This document shows, piece by piece, positions 4,733 to 5,635 of a DNA stretch of 5,635 nucleotides. Under the pieces are notes generated by a model that saw nothing but the letters and a program-made list of their open reading frames with translations, made no database searches and had not been told where the DNA came from. The translations under genes were made by a program, and so were the position numbers. The stretch comes from an uncultured bacterium (lineage in GTDB: Bacteria; Bacillota; Clostridia; Lachnospirales; Lachnospiraceae). How positions within the stretch are numbered: the first letter of the stretch is position 1; every line of letters starts with the position of its first letter. The DNA is taken from positions 1 through 5,635 of the forward strand of contig CAMNLO010000127.1 in assembly GCA_946543095.1 (NCBI GenBank). The letters are read 5' to 3'.

Positions 4733-5635
4733 ATGTCCGGATCAGGCTTTGGAAAACAGTTTCATATCACCACCTTCGGAGAGAGCCACGGTGTGGCTCT
4801 CGGCTGCGTCATCGACGGCTGTCCCGCAGGCTTACCCTTAAGCGCCGAGGACATACAGGTCTGTTTGGACCGCAGGAAGCCCGGGCAGAACGCCGCCCAG
4901 ACCCCCCGGAAGGAGGCGGACCGGGCAGAGATCCTCTCCGGCGTTTTTAATGGGGTCACCACCGGGACCCCCATCGCCATCATCACCCGGAACACATCCC
5001 AGCGCTCCGGGGATTATGACGCCTTAAAGGATGTGTTCCGCCCCGGCCACGCCGATTTTTCCTTTCAGATGAAATACGGCATCCGGGACCACAGGGGGGG
5101 CGGCCGCTCCTCCGGCCGGGAAACCGTGGGCCGGGTCATGGGAGGGGCCGTGGCGGCAAAGCTGCTGTCGGAATTCGGGATCCGCGTGGAGGCCTACACC
5201 CTTTCCATCGGTGATGTGCAGATCGACAAAGAGCACATGGATATGGAACAGCGGCTCCTTACCCCCACGGGAATGCCGGATCCGGAGGCCAGCAAACGGG
5301 CCATGGAACTGATCGAGCAGTGCAGAAAGGACAAGGATTCCGTGGGAGGCGTGGTGGAATGCAGGATAGGCGGCGTTCCCGCAGGACTGGGGGATCCGGT
5401 GTTCGAGAAATTGGATGCCATGCTGTCGCATGCAATGATGTCCATCGGGGCGGTGAAGGCCGTGGAGATCGGGGATGGGATCGCGGTAGGAAGGCGATTC
5501 GGGAGCGAGAACAATGATGCGTTCCGGGAGGATTCGAGTTATGTTAACAGCATCACCACCGCCACAAATCATGCCGGAGGTATCCTGGGGGGCATCTCCA
5601 CCGGAGGGGAGATCCTTCTCCGGGCGCATTTCAAG
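4733..5635 (+). CDS. aroC: Chorismate synthase (partial, C-terminus beyond right edge)
   Basis: The enzyme converts 5-enolpyruvylshikimate-3-phosphate to chorismate, the last step of the shikimate pathway, in the cytoplasm and with reduced FMN. The 301 visible residues begin [36 protein letters not shown] (16-31) is the first family signature and includes His19. His106 in RPGHADF is the second conserved active-site His. RRKPGQ (47-52) and [14 protein letters not shown] (121-134) are further conserved FMN/substrate-site motifs; the usual GRSSAR has Gly instead of Ala at 128. KDSVGGVVE (201-209) and [23 protein letters not shown] (279-301) are also typical. Family members are about 360-390 residues, so roughly 60-90 residues, including the third signature, lie outside the window. 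The frame is open to the edge with no sign of decay. It is divergent from the stator/pilus operon and probably unrelated in function. Confidence 0.97.
   Translation, partial: MSGSGFGKQFHITTFGESHGVALGCVIDGCPAGLPLSAEDIQVCLDRRKPGQNAAQTPRKEADRAEILSGVFNGVTTGTPIAIITRNTSQRSGDYDALKDVFRPGHADFSFQMKYGIRDHRGGGRSSGRETVGRVMGGAVAAKLLSEFGIRVEAYTLSIGDVQIDKEHMDMEQRLLTPTGMPDPEASKRAMELIEQCRKDKDSVGGVVECRIGGVPAGLGDPVFEKLDAMLSHAMMSIGAVKAVEIGDGIAVGRRFGSENNDAFREDSSYVNSITTATNHAGGILGGISTGGEILLRAHFK

Noticed and set aside
4462..4950. Plus-strand open frame of 162 codons starting in the intergenic region
   Set aside because: It overlaps aroC in another frame, has no convincing ribosome site, and the translation becomes Arg/Pro-rich once inside aroC.
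5024..5629. Minus-strand open frame of 201 codons
   Set aside because: It is fully antisense to the conserved chorismate synthase reading frame, and its His/Pro/Gly-rich product shows no domain.
5395..5635. Shift in codon choice within aroC, from mostly C-ending to more G- and T-ending codons, as a possible recombination junction
   Set aside because: The protein stays canonical across the change and the stretch is too short to separate mosaic origin from ordinary variation by eye.

Overview
The window looks like a chromosomal segment from a Gram-positive anaerobe of the Clostridia, probably Lachnospiraceae. This is an inference. It rests on strong AGGAGG-type ribosome sites, GC-rich third codon positions, a chorismate synthase of the type seen in that group, and PilM/PilN-type proteins encoded with no sign of an outer membrane. 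No taxonomic marker is present, so the family is tentative.

Layout: two divergent transcription units are separated by a 271-base intergenic region (4462-4732). The minus-strand unit runs leftwards from 4461 and holds four tightly packed genes. First is a MotA/TolQ/ExbB-family channel protein with a long coiled-coil tail (3073-4461). Next is its MotB/OmpA-like partner (2107-3054), then a PilM-PilN fusion protein of type IV pilus assembly (68-2086). Last is the first 23 codons of a membrane protein that starts inside the fusion gene's stop codon and leaves the window (1-71); by position it could be PilO-like. Gaps are 18 and 20 bases and then a 4-base GTGA overlap, so one polycistronic mRNA is likely. 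The plus-strand unit starts at 4733 with aroC (chorismate synthase), cut by the right edge before its C-terminus.

How the genes may work together: the first two encode an ion-driven 'stator' pair. They resemble ZorA/ZorB of Zorya anti-phage systems more than classical MotA/MotB: four membrane helices with a long cytoplasmic tail, and an SYSDMM membrane segment with the proton-binding Asp, a long coiled coil and an OmpA-like wall-binding domain. No Zorya effector gene (zorC-zorG) is seen here. Instead the pair sits directly upstream of PilM-PilN. The co-directional stator and pilus-platform genes are the most unusual point of the window and suggest that an ion-motive-force motor works on, or is anchored with, a pilus-like inner-membrane platform. 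That coupling is inferred from gene order only. aroC is a housekeeping shikimate-pathway gene and is probably unrelated to it.
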